Positions 20,131-29,211 of a stretch of DNA of 64,000 nt are shown piece by piece (the stretch's first letter is position 1; the number at the start of each line of letters is the position of its first letter). The position numbers and the translations under genes were made by a program. The notes under the pieces were generated by a model. It was not told the DNA's origin. It did not search any database and worked only from the letters and a program-made list of their open reading frames with translations. The stretch covers positions 62,001 through 126,000 of the forward strand of contig NZ_JNWV01000037.1 in the NCBI RefSeq assembly GCF_000716535.1. The letters are read 5' to 3'. Source of the stretch: Streptomyces flaveolus (GTDB taxonomy: Bacteria > Actinomycetota > Actinomycetes > Streptomycetales > Streptomycetaceae).

Positions 20131-20880
20131 TCAGGGGGCTTCGGCCGGGCGGGCCACCGTGATGATCTCCGGGGACGTGTCCGTCAGGGGCCCCCGGTTC
20201 CAGTCGCCGTACTGATCGGTGACGGTCAGGCCCGCCTCCGCGAGGAAGGTGTCCAGCGTCCCGGCGTCCAGGAAGCGCAGGACGCTGTGGTTGACCCGGG
20301 GGGCGGGCCAGTGGGGGCCGGCGTAGGTCTCGGTGAAGCGGATCCGGCCCCGGTCCGGGCCTCCGCCCCGCACTTCGTGCCAGACCCGCACCGGAGTGCT
20401 GTCGGCGGCGGTGATCTCGTGCACCCGGTCCGGGGTCCACCGCTCCCAGGCGCGGGCACCCGGATTGCGGGTCTCGAACACGAACCGCCCCCCGTCCCGC
20501 AGGGCCGCGCGGGCGGCGCGCAGGCAGATCCGGATCTCCTCGTCCGTCACCAGTTCCTGGAAGGCGTGCCCGGTCATGACGACGAGGTCGAACTCCCCTT
20601 GCCACCGCCGCACCCGCGCATCGCCGAGCACCCACTCGACGTCCGGCCGGGCGCGCCGCGCCTGAACGAGCATGGCGGCGGCCGGATCGAGGCCCATCAG
20701 CCGCCCCCGGTGCCCCTCGTCCCGGGCCCTCCGCAGCAACCGACCGGTGCCGCACCCGATGTCCAGCACGGAGCCGGCCTCCCGCAGCAGCCCGAGGTAG
20801 AAGTCGTCACCCGGTCCCCAGGGATTGAGGCTGTCGTACAGCGCGGCGAGCGAGAGATCGGCAAAGACGTGATCGACCAC
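20131..20880 (-). CDS. Class I SAM-dependent methyltransferase
   Basis: A GTG at 20880 gives 249 residues; upstream in-frame starts add sequence of low-complexity character. The SAM-binding motif I is VLDIGCGTGRLLRRA (about 38-52), followed by an acidic motif (GLDPAAAMLVQAR), GDARVRRW, and the post-motif LRDGGRFVFETRNP. The substrate is unknown. It stands alone at the centre of the mirror formed by bldK and its inverted paralogue, with a broken ATPase gene on each side. It is transcribed in the same direction as the inverted operon but after that operon's terminator. Confidence 0.85.
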   Translation of the reverse strand: MVDHVFADLSLAALYDSLNPWGPGDDFYLGLLREAGSVLDIGCGTGRLLRRARDEGHRGRLMGLDPAAAMLVQARRARPDVEWVLGDARVRRWQGEFDLVVMTGHAFQELVTDEEIRICLRAARAALRDGGRFVFETRNPGARAWERWTPDRVHEITAADSTPVRVWHEVRGGGPDRGRIRFTETYAGPHWPAPRVNHSVLRFLDAGTLDTFLAEAGLTVTDQYGDWNRGPLTDTSPEIITVARPAEAP

Positions 20881-21014
20881 CGCGGCAGTCTGACACAGGT
20901 TGCTGAACGGTGCGTCAGGAACGGTGCTTCCCGAAGTCCGCGGGTTCAAGGGGCCGTTGACACGGACGGGCTCCGAAGGCGGACCTGCGGAAAGCGGGAG
21001 TCCGGGACACGGAA

Positions 21015-21046
21015 GAGGGCCCGTGCCTGGGGAGGCGCGGGCCCTC
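21015..21046 (-). terminator. Terminator after the inverted bldK-like operon
   Basis: Arms gagggcccg (21015-21023) and cgggccctc (21038-21046) are perfect, and an inner gcct-gggg-aggc extends the structure. It lies about 90 bp beyond the last gene of the - strand operon and before the methyltransferase start. Confidence 0.75.
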
Positions 21047-21132
21047 GTCCCCCGGAGCGGACGTTCAAAGGCTCGGGTCAATGGGCCGTGAAAGTCCGAT
21101 CCGCAAGGGGGCGGCCGACGGAAAGGGGTGTG

Positions 21133-22024
21133 TCAGGCCGCCGCCTCGGGGTCCTTGGAGAGACGGGGGGCCGGGATCGTGGGCTCCGTCTCCGGGTAGT
21201 GGCACGCCGTCAGGTGGCCCGGCTTGTTGCCCTCGACCTGCACCAGCGGCGGCGCCTCCGTGGCGCACTTCTCGGTCGCCTTCCAGCACCGGGTGCGGAA
21301 GCGGCAGCCGGAGGGCGGGTTGATCGGCGACGGCACATCACCGGTCAGACGGATGCGCTCACGCGGCTCCTCGTCCACCGTCGCCTCGGGCACGGCGGAG
21401 AGCAGAGCCCGCGTGTAAGGGTGGCGCGGGTTGTCGTACAGGTCCTCGCGGTCGCCGATCTCGACGATCTTGCCTAGGTACATGACCGCGACGCGGTGGG
21501 AGAAGTGCCGCACGATCGCGAGGTCGTGGGCGATGAAGACGAACGCGATGCCCAGTTCCCGCTGCACCTTCTGGAGCAGGTTGACGACCTGGGCCTGGAT
21601 GGAGACGTCGAGCGCGGAGACCGGCTCGTCGGCGACGATGAGCTTCGGGTTCAGGGCGAGGGCGCGGGCGACGCCGATGCGCTGGCGCTGGCCGCCGGAG
21701 AACTCGTGCGGGAAGCGGTTGTAGTGCTCGGGGTTCAGTCCGACGATCTCCGAGCTGCTTGCGGTTGGCGTGCGTGATGTCCTGACCGCGGTAGCTGATC
21801 CTGCCGGCCGTGGGTTCCAGCAGGCGGGTGATGAGCCGGCCGGTGGTGGACTTGCCGCAGCCGGACTCGCCGACCAGGCCCAGGCTCTCGCCCTCGGCGA
21901 CCTGGAAGTCGAGCCCGTCGACGGCCTGCACCGCGCCGACCGTACGGCGGATCGGGAAGCCGCCCTTGATCGGGAAGTGCTTGGTCAGCCCGGAGACGTC
22001 CAGGAGGGGAGTGGTGTCGCTCAT
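21133..22024 (-). pseudogene. DppF-type ATPase of the inverted operon, broken by an internal frameshifting deletion
   Basis: ATG 22024 starts a DppF-type ATPase closely similar to bldKE. Walker A ([10 protein letters not shown]) is present. After [13 protein letters not shown] (near 21759) the sequence jumps to the codons for [20 protein letters not shown] in a different frame. Against bldKE about 152 bp are missing, including the Q-loop. From there the signature, Walker B ([13 protein letters not shown]), switch His and C-terminal GCRFRTRCW read normally to the stop at 21133. The lost block is exactly one that bldKE keeps, and the reverse is true for bldKE. Real inactivation or misassembly of two inverted repeats could explain it. 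Confidence 0.88.
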
Positions 22025-22047
22025 TGGTGAATTCCGTCTCTTGTACG

Positions 22048-23082
22048 TCAGTGGGCCTTGGCGGCCGTGTCGGCGAGGTACTCGCGGCGCTGCTCGTCCG
22101 TCAGGTGGCAGGCGCTGCCGCGACCGTCCACGATCTCCAGCAGCGGCTGCTCCTTCGAGCACCTGCCGTCCGCCACCTTGTCCGCGAAGGCACAGCGCGG
22201 GTGGAAGCGGCAGCCGGACGGCGGGTTCAGCAGCGACGGCGGCGAGCCCGGGATCGGGTTCAACGGTACGTCGACCGGGCCGTCCAGGCTCGGCATGGAG
22301 CCGAGCAGACCGTAGGTGTACGGGTGCTGCGGGGTGCGCAGCACCTCCGTCTTCGAACCGCGCTCCACGCACCGGCCGCCGTACATCACCAGGACGTCGT
22401 CGGCGATGTCCGCGATCACGCCGAGGTCGTGCGTGATGAAGATGATCGCGGTGCCGAACTCCTGCTGGAGATCCTTGAGCAGATCCATGATCTGGGCCTG
22501 CACCGTCACGTCGAGCGCGGTCGTCGGCTCGTCGGCGATCAGCAGCTCCGGGTCGCACACGAGCGCCATCGCGATCATCGCGCGCTGGCGCATACCGCCG
22601 GAGAACTCGTGCGGGTAGTTGTCCACCCGCCGGTCGGGCTGGGGGATGCCGACACGCCTCAGCATCTCGATGGCCCGCGCCCGCGACTCGGCCTTGGAGG
22701 CGCCGGTGTGCTTGCGGTACACCTCGCCGATCTGCGTGCCGATGGTGTGGTACGGCGACAGCGAGGCCAGGGCGTCCTGGAAGATCATCGCCATCTTGTT
22801 GCCGCGGAGCTGCTCCAGGGTCTTCTCCGAGGCGCCGTTCAGCTCCACGCCGTCCAGCTCGATGGAGCCGTCGATCTTCGTGCTGTCCGGATTGTGCAGG
22901 CCCAGGATGGCCAGGTTGGTGACCGACTTGCCGGACCCCGACTCACCCACGATGCCCAGCGTCTTGCCGCGTACGAGGTCGAAGGAGAGGCCGTCGACGG
23001 CCTTGACGACGCCGTCCTCGGTCGAGAAGTGCACCTTCAGGTCCTTGACGGACAGGAAGGGCTGCGAATCGGTGCTCGTCAC
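22048..23082 (-). CDS. DppD-type oligopeptide ABC ATPase of the inverted bldK-like operon
   Basis: The protein has 344 residues and is a close paralogue of BldKD (shared FLSVKDLKVHFSTEDG and [17 protein letters not shown]). Walker A, Q-loop (IFQDALASLSP), signature [15 protein letters not shown], Walker [13 protein letters not shown] and ITHDLG are intact. The C-terminal extension [10 protein letters not shown] is present. It is followed after 23 bp by the broken partner ATPase gene, so it may have no dedicated partner. Confidence 0.92.
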   Translation of the reverse strand: MTSTDSQPFLSVKDLKVHFSTEDGVVKAVDGLSFDLVRGKTLGIVGESGSGKSVTNLAILGLHNPDSTKIDGSIELDGVELNGASEKTLEQLRGNKMAMIFQDALASLSPYHTIGTQIGEVYRKHTGASKAESRARAIEMLRRVGIPQPDRRVDNYPHEFSGGMRQRAMIAMALVCDPELLIADEPTTALDVTVQAQIMDLLKDLQQEFGTAIIFITHDLGVIADIADDVLVMYGGRCVERGSKTEVLRTPQHPYTYGLLGSMPSLDGPVDVPLNPIPGSPPSLLNPPSGCRFHPRCAFADKVADGRCSKEQPLLEIVDGRGSACHLTDEQRREYLADTAAKAH

Positions 23083-23134
23083 GGGGACGCTCCAGAGGGG
23101 GGTGATGCGGGGTAGCTGGCGGAGGAGGGCGGGG

Positions 23135-24115
23135 TCAGGCGAGCCGGATCCGCGGGTCGATCAGGGCGTAGCAGGCGTCGACGACGATGTTGGCGATCAC
23201 TACGAAGGAGGCCGTGATGATCATGACGCCGAGCAGCATCGGCAGGTCGTTGTTGATCACCGACTTCACGGCGAGCAGGCCGATGCCCTGGAGGCTGAAG
23301 GTCTTCTCGGTGATCATCGCGCCACCGAGCAGCACGCCCATGTCGATGCCGAAGATGGTGACGATCGGGCCCATGGCACCGCGCCAGGCGAAGCGGAAGA
23401 AGACGTTGCGCCGGGACATGCCCTTGGCGCGGGCGGTGCGGACGTAGTCCTCGGTGAGCGTCTCGACCAGCTGCGAGCGGGTCATACGGGTGTAGTTGGC
23501 GGTCCAGATCAGCGCCAGCACCAGCCAGGGCACGAGCAGCCCGGTGAACCAGGCACCCGGGTTCTCACTGAACGGGGTGTAGGAGGGCTGGTTGAGCAGG
23601 TGCGACTGGTAGACGAGGAGGTACAGGGCGACCGGGCCGACGAAGTAGATCTGCATCGACGACGCGACCAGCGAGGCGGAGCTGGCGATCTTGTCCAGCG
23701 GCTTGCCCTGCTTGACGGCGGCGAGCATGCCGGTGCCGATACCGAAGATCAGGAAGACGACCGCGGAGCCGATGGCGAGGGAGGCCGTGGTCGGGAAGCG
23801 GTCCCACACCGTCGCGAGGACGGGCTCACGGTTGATGAACGAGTAGCCCAGGCAGGGGGCGTCGCAGTGGCCGAAGCCCGGGTAGTCGCGGCCCACGAAA
23901 ATGGCCTCGAGCCAGTGCCAGTACTGGACCGGCAGCGGGTCCGAGATCCCCATGTTGTGCCGGATCACGTCGAGCGTCTCCGGGGTGCAGACCTTGCCGC
24001 AGGCGATCCGGGACGGGTCGCGCGGCACCGCGTAGAAGAGCATGTACGTGACCGCGCTGATGATCAGCAGCGTGACCACGGCGCCGAGGAGCCGGCGGAC
24101 GAGGAAGCGAAGCAT
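23135..24115 (-). CDS. DppB-type permease of the inverted bldK-like operon
   Basis: The protein has 326 residues and is paralogous to BldKC, with the same entry (LRFLVRRLLGAVVTLL), paired cysteines in the external loop (CGKVC, HCDAPC), the coupling loop [21 protein letters not shown] and the terminal DPRIRLA. It lies 52 bp before the ATPase gene and downstream of a hairpin that follows the binding-protein gene. Confidence 0.92.
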   Translation of the reverse strand: MLRFLVRRLLGAVVTLLIISAVTYMLFYAVPRDPSRIACGKVCTPETLDVIRHNMGISDPLPVQYWHWLEAIFVGRDYPGFGHCDAPCLGYSFINREPVLATVWDRFPTTASLAIGSAVVFLIFGIGTGMLAAVKQGKPLDKIASSASLVASSMQIYFVGPVALYLLVYQSHLLNQPSYTPFSENPGAWFTGLLVPWLVLALIWTANYTRMTRSQLVETLTEDYVRTARAKGMSRRNVFFRFAWRGAMGPIVTIFGIDMGVLLGGAMITEKTFSLQGIGLLAVKSVINNDLPMLLGVMIITASFVVIANIVVDACYALIDPRIRLA

Positions 24116-24194
24116 GGGGGTTGGCTTTCCTGGGAGGGCCGTCGTGCGGAACGGGCCGGGACGGGATGACCGGAGGCCCGGTGGACGAGCCGAG

Positions 24195-24220
24195 GGTGGG
24201 GCGGCCGGAGCCGCCCCACC
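24195..24220 (-). terminator. GC hairpin between binding-protein and permease genes of the inverted operon
   Basis: Arms ggtggggcgg (24195-24204) and ccgccccacc (24211-24220) enclose ccggag. It occupies the same place as the bldKB-bldKC hairpin and has no T-tail, which suggests partial termination or 3'-end protection of the binding-protein message. Confidence 0.6.
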
Positions 24221-24233
24221 TCTCAGGTGTGGA

Positions 24234-25997
24234 TCAGGCCTTGACGTACATCTTGTAGAGCATGCAGCCGTCGAAGTTCGGGTCCATCTTGACGTTGCCG
24301 AGCTTCGAGCCGTGGAGGTACAGGCGCTTCATGTAGACGTCGGGGATGAAGGCACCCAGCTCCGTGACCTGCTTGTCCAGGGCGGCCCACATGGCGTTGG
24401 CCTTGTCCTGGTCCGTCTCCGCCGTGGCCGCCTTGATGGCCGCGTCGACGTCGGGGTTCTTCAGGTGGCAGTAGTTGGTGCCCTGGTCCACCACGTTGTG
24501 GCTGTCGAACAGCGGCTGGAAGACCGAGTAACCGGTCGGCCAGTCGGCGGACCAACCGCCCCAGTAGATGTCGAACTCGTTGTCGAGCTTGCCGATCTGG
24601 TCGTACCAGGTGGTGGAGTCGATGCCCTTGGTGACGACATCGAAGCCGGCCGCCTTGAGGGCGTTCTCGACGACGACCTTCACCTTGGCGTTGATCGGGT
24701 CCTGCTGGTAGGCGTAGACGACCTTGGTGCCGAGCTTGCCGGCCTTCTTCAGGACAGCCTTGGCGGCGGCCGGGTCGCCGGCCGGGTTCTTCAGCTTGCC
24801 CCAGACGTCCTGCGACTTGTAGCCGGCGACGAGCGGGCTCATGATGCCGGTCGCGTAGTCACCGCGGTGCGTGCCGCCCTGGATGGAGCGGATGCCGGCG
24901 GTCGGCCAGGCCTTGATGATGGCCTCGCGGACCTTGATGTCGGTGACGCGGGTCTGGTTGATCCAGTAGACGCTGGTGCCGCTGCTCAGGTCCTCGAAGA
25001 GGCGGTCCTTGGCCTTGGCGGTGGCCTGCTGGACCTTCGACTGCGGGACGGTGCGCCAGGACACGGCGTACTGGTCGTTGCCCGAGTCGGCGATCAGGCG
25101 GTCGGCGGCGGTCTCCGCCTCGATGCCGAAGGTGAAGTCGAACTCGTCCGGGTAGGCGTTGCGGATCGGGTCCGTCTTCGGGTCCCAGTGCTCGTTGCGG
25201 ACCAGGACCATCGACTTGTCGGTCTGGTGCGACTTGATCCTGTACGGGCCGCTGGAGAACGGCTTCTTGTCGTAGTCCTGCTTGGTGTCGTGCTTCACCG
25301 GGGGCGGCGCGTACGAGTGCATCGCGACGACGTAGTTGAAGTCCGGACGCGCCTCGGAGAGGTGGAAGGTGATGGTCTTCCCGCTCGTCGTGATCGACTT
25401 GAGGTGCTTGTTGCCCTTGAAGGGACCCGGGTAGGACTTGCGGTACTCCTGCGTGCCCGTCAGCCAGGTCTGGGCGTACACGGCGCCCTCGGTGATGAAG
25501 TTGGCGAAGGCGCGCTCGAAGCCGTGGCGGACGTCGTCGACGGTGATGTCGGAGCCGTCCTCCCACTTCACGCCGTCCTTCAGGGTGAAGGACCAGGTCT
25601 TGCCGCCGTCCTTCATGGTGCCCGTGTCGGTGGCGAGGTCGCCGACCAGGGTCATGGAGCCGTCGTCGCCGACCTTGTAACCGGTAAGGGTGCGGGCGAG
25701 GACGACCACGGCCAGCGAGTTCCACGCGTAGTAGACGCGCTGCGGGTCGAGGTGCGAGAAGTCGTCGTCGTTCAGCAGGTAGACCTTGCCGCCCTTCTTG
25801 GCACCGGGGACCTCCGGAGCCGGGCCCTGCGAGTCCGCCGCCGTGCCGATCTTGACGGTGGTGGTGTGGGCCTTGGCCGCTTCCTGCTTGCCGGTGCCGG
25901 CGCTGCTGGAGTTGCCGCTGCTGCACGCGCTCAGCACGGTGCTGGAGGCGGCGGCAACACCGGTGGCTATCAGGAAGTTTCTGCGCGAGAAGGACAT
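24234..25997 (-). CDS. BldKB-like solute-binding lipoprotein with Tat-type signal
   Basis: The start is taken at ATG 25997 because the next residues are SFSRRNFLIATG, a twin-arginine motif; an ATG 14 codons upstream would bury it. The lipobox LSAC (C25) follows, then a Ser/Gly-rich tether and a family 5 peptide-binding fold (PGAKKGGKVYLL, GKTWSFTLKDGVKW, WGGWSADWPTG). It is 587 residues and paralogous to BldKB. Unlike BldKB, its signal looks Tat-dependent, so it may be exported folded. Confidence 0.9.
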   Translation of the reverse strand: MSFSRRNFLIATGVAAASSTVLSACSSGNSSSAGTGKQEAAKAHTTTVKIGTAADSQGPAPEVPGAKKGGKVYLLNDDDFSHLDPQRVYYAWNSLAVVVLARTLTGYKVGDDGSMTLVGDLATDTGTMKDGGKTWSFTLKDGVKWEDGSDITVDDVRHGFERAFANFITEGAVYAQTWLTGTQEYRKSYPGPFKGNKHLKSITTSGKTITFHLSEARPDFNYVVAMHSYAPPPVKHDTKQDYDKKPFSSGPYRIKSHQTDKSMVLVRNEHWDPKTDPIRNAYPDEFDFTFGIEAETAADRLIADSGNDQYAVSWRTVPQSKVQQATAKAKDRLFEDLSSGTSVYWINQTRVTDIKVREAIIKAWPTAGIRSIQGGTHRGDYATGIMSPLVAGYKSQDVWGKLKNPAGDPAAAKAVLKKAGKLGTKVVYAYQQDPINAKVKVVVENALKAAGFDVVTKGIDSTTWYDQIGKLDNEFDIYWGGWSADWPTGYSVFQPLFDSHNVVDQGTNYCHLKNPDVDAAIKAATAETDQDKANAMWAALDKQVTELGAFIPDVYMKRLYLHGSKLGNVKMDPNFDGCMLYKMYVKA

Positions 25998-26076
25998 CGC
26001 ATCCTGCCTTGAAGTGGGTTGATGAGAGAAGCCCGGCACCCCGGCGTCCTTGCCGTGGTCCTGAGGAGGGCCGGAG

Positions 26077-27105
26077 TCAGCGCTTGGTCTTCGGGTCGAG
26101 CGCGTCGCGCACCGAGTCGCCGAGGAGGTTGAACGCCAGTACGAAGATCACCATCGAGATGCCGGGGAAGAGCAGGAAGGTGAAGTCGTCCTGGTAGAAG
26201 CCGGCGGCGTACCCGATCATGACGCCCCAGTCGGGGGTCGGGTCCTGCATGCCGACGCCGAGGTAGGCGAGGCCCGCCTCCGTGGTGACCATTGCGGGCA
26301 GCAGGAGCGTGCCCTGGATCAGGATGGGCGTCCACAGGTTGGGCAGCAGTTCCTTGAAGATGATGCGGGCCGGAGACGCGCCCGTGACCTTCGCGGCCTC
26401 GACGAACTCCCGCTCGCGCAGGGCCAGCACCTGACCGCGCAGCAGTCGGGCGATGGAGGCCCAGCCGAAGACGACCAGGAGGGTGATCAGGGAGATCACG
26501 ACGATCGAGGTGGGCGTGTCCTCGTTGCTGGCCACGAAGAGGCTGAGGACCACGGGCGTGAACGCCACGAAGAACAACTGCTGCGGGAAGGCGAGCAGGA
26601 TGTCGATGACCCGGCCCAGGATCCAGTCCGTCTTGCCGCCGATGTAGCCGGCGGTGATGCCGATCACCACACCGACGATCATGATGAGCACCGTGATCGC
26701 GGTGGCGAGCAGCAGCGAGTTGCGGACCGCGTACAGCAGGAAGGTGAAGACGTCGCGGCCGAGCTGCGGGTCGATGCCGAACCAGAACTCGCTGTCGATG
26801 CCGCCGTTCGGCTTCGCCGGGAGGCCGTTGTCGCCCAGCAGCCCGGGCGTGTTGATCCCGTACGTCGTGTACGGGTCCTTGCCGTAGAGCTTGGCTATGA
26901 GCGGCGCCGCGAGGCCGATCACGAAGAAGAGGATCACGATGATCGCCGAGGCGACGCCCACGCGGTCCCGCTTGAAGCGACGCCAAGCGAGCTGTCCGGG
27001 GGACCTGCTCTCGCTGCCCTTCGAGCCGTCCGAAGTGATCGACTTCTCGACGGTCTCGTCGGTCACCTCAAGCGGGGCAGCCGCGGATGGAGTTGGGGGG
27101 GTCAT
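26077..27105 (-). CDS. DppC-type permease of the inverted bldK-like operon
   Basis: The protein has 342 residues; ATG 27105 has a strong ribosome site (aggagcacc). It is a paralogue of BldKA: a hydrophilic N-terminus, the entry GQLAWRRFKRDRVGVA, the loop FGIDPQLGRDVFTFLLYA, and the coupling loop EFVEAAKVTGASPARIIFKELLPN. As the first gene of the - strand operon it faces the third importer across an AT-rich promoter region. Confidence 0.92.
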   Translation of the reverse strand: MTPPTPSAAAPLEVTDETVEKSITSDGSKGSESRSPGQLAWRRFKRDRVGVASAIIVILFFVIGLAAPLIAKLYGKDPYTTYGINTPGLLGDNGLPAKPNGGIDSEFWFGIDPQLGRDVFTFLLYAVRNSLLLATAITVLIMIVGVVIGITAGYIGGKTDWILGRVIDILLAFPQQLFFVAFTPVVLSLFVASNEDTPTSIVVISLITLLVVFGWASIARLLRGQVLALREREFVEAAKVTGASPARIIFKELLPNLWTPILIQGTLLLPAMVTTEAGLAYLGVGMQDPTPDWGVMIGYAAGFYQDDFTFLLFPGISMVIFVLAFNLLGDSVRDALDPKTKR

Positions 27106-27576
27106 GGTGCTCCTGGCCCAAGGGAGGGTCTGATGACTCCGCAGGGCGCTCCCCTACGGGCTACGCCGGACTTTTTCAACGCAATTCATTCAAGGTCAAT
27201 AAATTCTCGGTCGCCTTGGTTGTCTCTTTACCTTCTTTGCTCTCCCTTGATCATTCCGTAGCTACGCGGGTAGCGCGCCGTAATCAATCCGTGCTTCACA
27301 TCGGGCGAACTGGACTAAACGGGCAAGGAGTTCGATATGCGGACGGTGGAGTGTCGACATGCGTACATCGGCACGTCTCAATCCAACGTTTCGGCATCGT
27401 TACACGAAGATCTATTGCGCTCTTCACCCAAGATCATCAAGGCGGCCGAGGGGTGATGCCTGCATTCGGATGACGTGTCCCCCCAAAGGCCGCTCAATCG
27501 GGCGGCGGACATGCGATACATGCCTTATATGACGATATTGGCCGGTAGTGGATCAGCGTCGCGGAGGAGGCACGCC
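27106..27576. promoter_or_regulatory. AT-rich divergent promoter region between two oligopeptide operons
   Basis: The 471-bp gap feeds two operons. From about 27170 to 27480 it is clearly richer in A and T than any other stretch nearby (for example caattcattcaaggtcaata). A short hairpin gctac-gcgg-gtagc lies at about 27260-27275. ATG/GTG codons inside (one near 27475 is in frame with the + strand gene) lack good ribosome sites. I could not fix the -10/-35 boxes. Confidence 0.5.
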
Positions 27577-29205
27577 ATGCGGGGAGTCACGCATGCCCGG
27601 GGGGCCGTGTGCGCGGTGGCGCTGGCTCTCGCCGCCACCGGCTGCGGGGGCGGCGGCTCAAGCGGCGGCGGCAGCGGCGGCGCGGTGCTCAGCTCCTCCT
27701 GGGGCGACCCGCAGAACCCGCTGGAGCCGGCCAACACCAACGAGGTGCAGGGCGGCAAGGTCCTCGACATGATCTTCCGGGGCCTGAAGAAGTACGACCC
27801 GAGGACCGGCAAGGCCACCGACATGCTCGCCCGGTCCATCGACACCAAGGACTCGCGGAACTTCACCATCAGGGTGCGGAGCGGCTGGACCTTCTCCAAC
27901 GGCGAGAAGGTCACCGCCCGCTCCTTCGTGGACGCCTGGAACTACGGCGCAAGCCTGAGGAACAACCAGAAGAACGCCCTCTTCTTCGGCTACATCGACG
28001 GCTACGACAAGGTCCACCCCAGCTCCGGCAGGCAGACCGCCGACACGCTGTCCGGGCTGAAGGTGGTGGACGACCACACCTTCACCGTCCGGCTCAACCA
28101 GAAGTTCTCCACCTTCCCGGACACCCTCGGCTACGCGGCCTTCGCCCCGCTGCCGCGCGCCTTCTTCACGGACCACGCGGCCTGGCTGAAGAAGCCGGTC
28201 GGCAACGGTCCGTACACGGTCGCTTCCTATATGAAGGGCTCCCAGATGTCCCTGCGGAAGTGGGACGGCTACCCGGGCCCGGACAAGGCGCGCAACGGCG
28301 GGGTCGACCTGAAGGTCTACACCGACAGCAACACCGCCTACACCGACCTGCTGTCCGGCAACCTCGACCTCGTGGACGACGTGCCCGCCGCCCAGTTGAA
28401 GAACGTCAAGACCGACCTGGGCGACCGCTACATCAACACCCCGGCCGGCATCCTCCAGACCTTCGCCTTCCCCTACTACGACAAGGCGTGGGACAAACCG
28501 GGCACGGAGAAGGTGCGCACGGGCCTGTCCATGGCGATCAACCGCGAGCAGATCACCGAGAGGATCTTCCACGGGACTCGCACCCCGGCCACCGACTGGA
28601 CCTCGCCCGTCCTCGGCGTGGCCGGCGGCTTCAAGGAGGGCCTGTGCGGCAAGGCCTGCGAGTACCACCCGGACGAGGCCAAGAAGCTGATCAAGGAAGG
28701 CGGCGGGATCCCCGGCGGCCAGGTGAAGATCACCTACAACGCGGACACGGGCTCGCACAAGGAGTGGGTGGACGCCGTGTGCAACTCGATCAACAACGCC
28801 CTCGGCAACGACAAGGCGTGCGTCGGCAACCCGGTCGGCACCTTCGCCGACTTCCGCAACCGCATCGGGCAGCACAAGATGACCGGGCCGTTCCGCGCGG
28901 GCTGGCAGATGGACTACCCGCTCATCCAGAACTTCCTCCAGCCGCTGTACTACACGAACGCCTCCTCCAACGACGGCAAGTGGTCGAACAAGGACTTCGA
29001 CAAGCTGGTCGACCGGGCGAACGCCGAGAGCGACCAGACCAAGGCCGTGAAGCTGTTCCAGCAGGCCGAGGGAGTCGTCCGGGACAACATGGCCGCCATC
29101 CCGCTCTGGTACCAGAACGGCAGCGCCGGTTACTCGGAGCGGCTGTCCGACGTGGCGCTCAACCCGTTCAGCGTGCCCGTCTACAACGAGATCAAGGTCA
29201 GCTGA
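27577..29205 (+). CDS. Oligopeptide-type solute-binding lipoprotein of the third importer
   Basis: ATG 27577 is chosen because gcggaggagg lies just upstream and a signal peptide with lipobox AATGC (C23) begins there; an in-frame start at 27475 has neither. The mature 520 residues start with a Gly/Ser tether and then show the family 5 fold (EVQGGKVLDMIFRGL, FTIRVRSGWTFSNGE, VGNGPYTVASY). Sequence is only distantly related to BldKB. Likely ligand is a peptide. It is followed by the permease gene after only 6 bp, with no intervening hairpin, unlike the BldK-type operons. Confidence 0.92.
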   Translation: MRGVTHARGAVCAVALALAATGCGGGGSSGGGSGGAVLSSSWGDPQNPLEPANTNEVQGGKVLDMIFRGLKKYDPRTGKATDMLARSIDTKDSRNFTIRVRSGWTFSNGEKVTARSFVDAWNYGASLRNNQKNALFFGYIDGYDKVHPSSGRQTADTLSGLKVVDDHTFTVRLNQKFSTFPDTLGYAAFAPLPRAFFTDHAAWLKKPVGNGPYTVASYMKGSQMSLRKWDGYPGPDKARNGGVDLKVYTDSNTAYTDLLSGNLDLVDDVPAAQLKNVKTDLGDRYINTPAGILQTFAFPYYDKAWDKPGTEKVRTGLSMAINREQITERIFHGTRTPATDWTSPVLGVAGGFKEGLCGKACEYHPDEAKKLIKEGGGIPGGQVKITYNADTGSHKEWVDAVCNSINNALGNDKACVGNPVGTFADFRNRIGQHKMTGPFRAGWQMDYPLIQNFLQPLYYTNASSNDGKWSNKDFDKLVDRANAESDQTKAVKLFQQAEGVVRDNMAAIPLWYQNGSAGYSERLSDVALNPFSVPVYNEIKVS

Positions 29206-29211
29206 GCCGCC

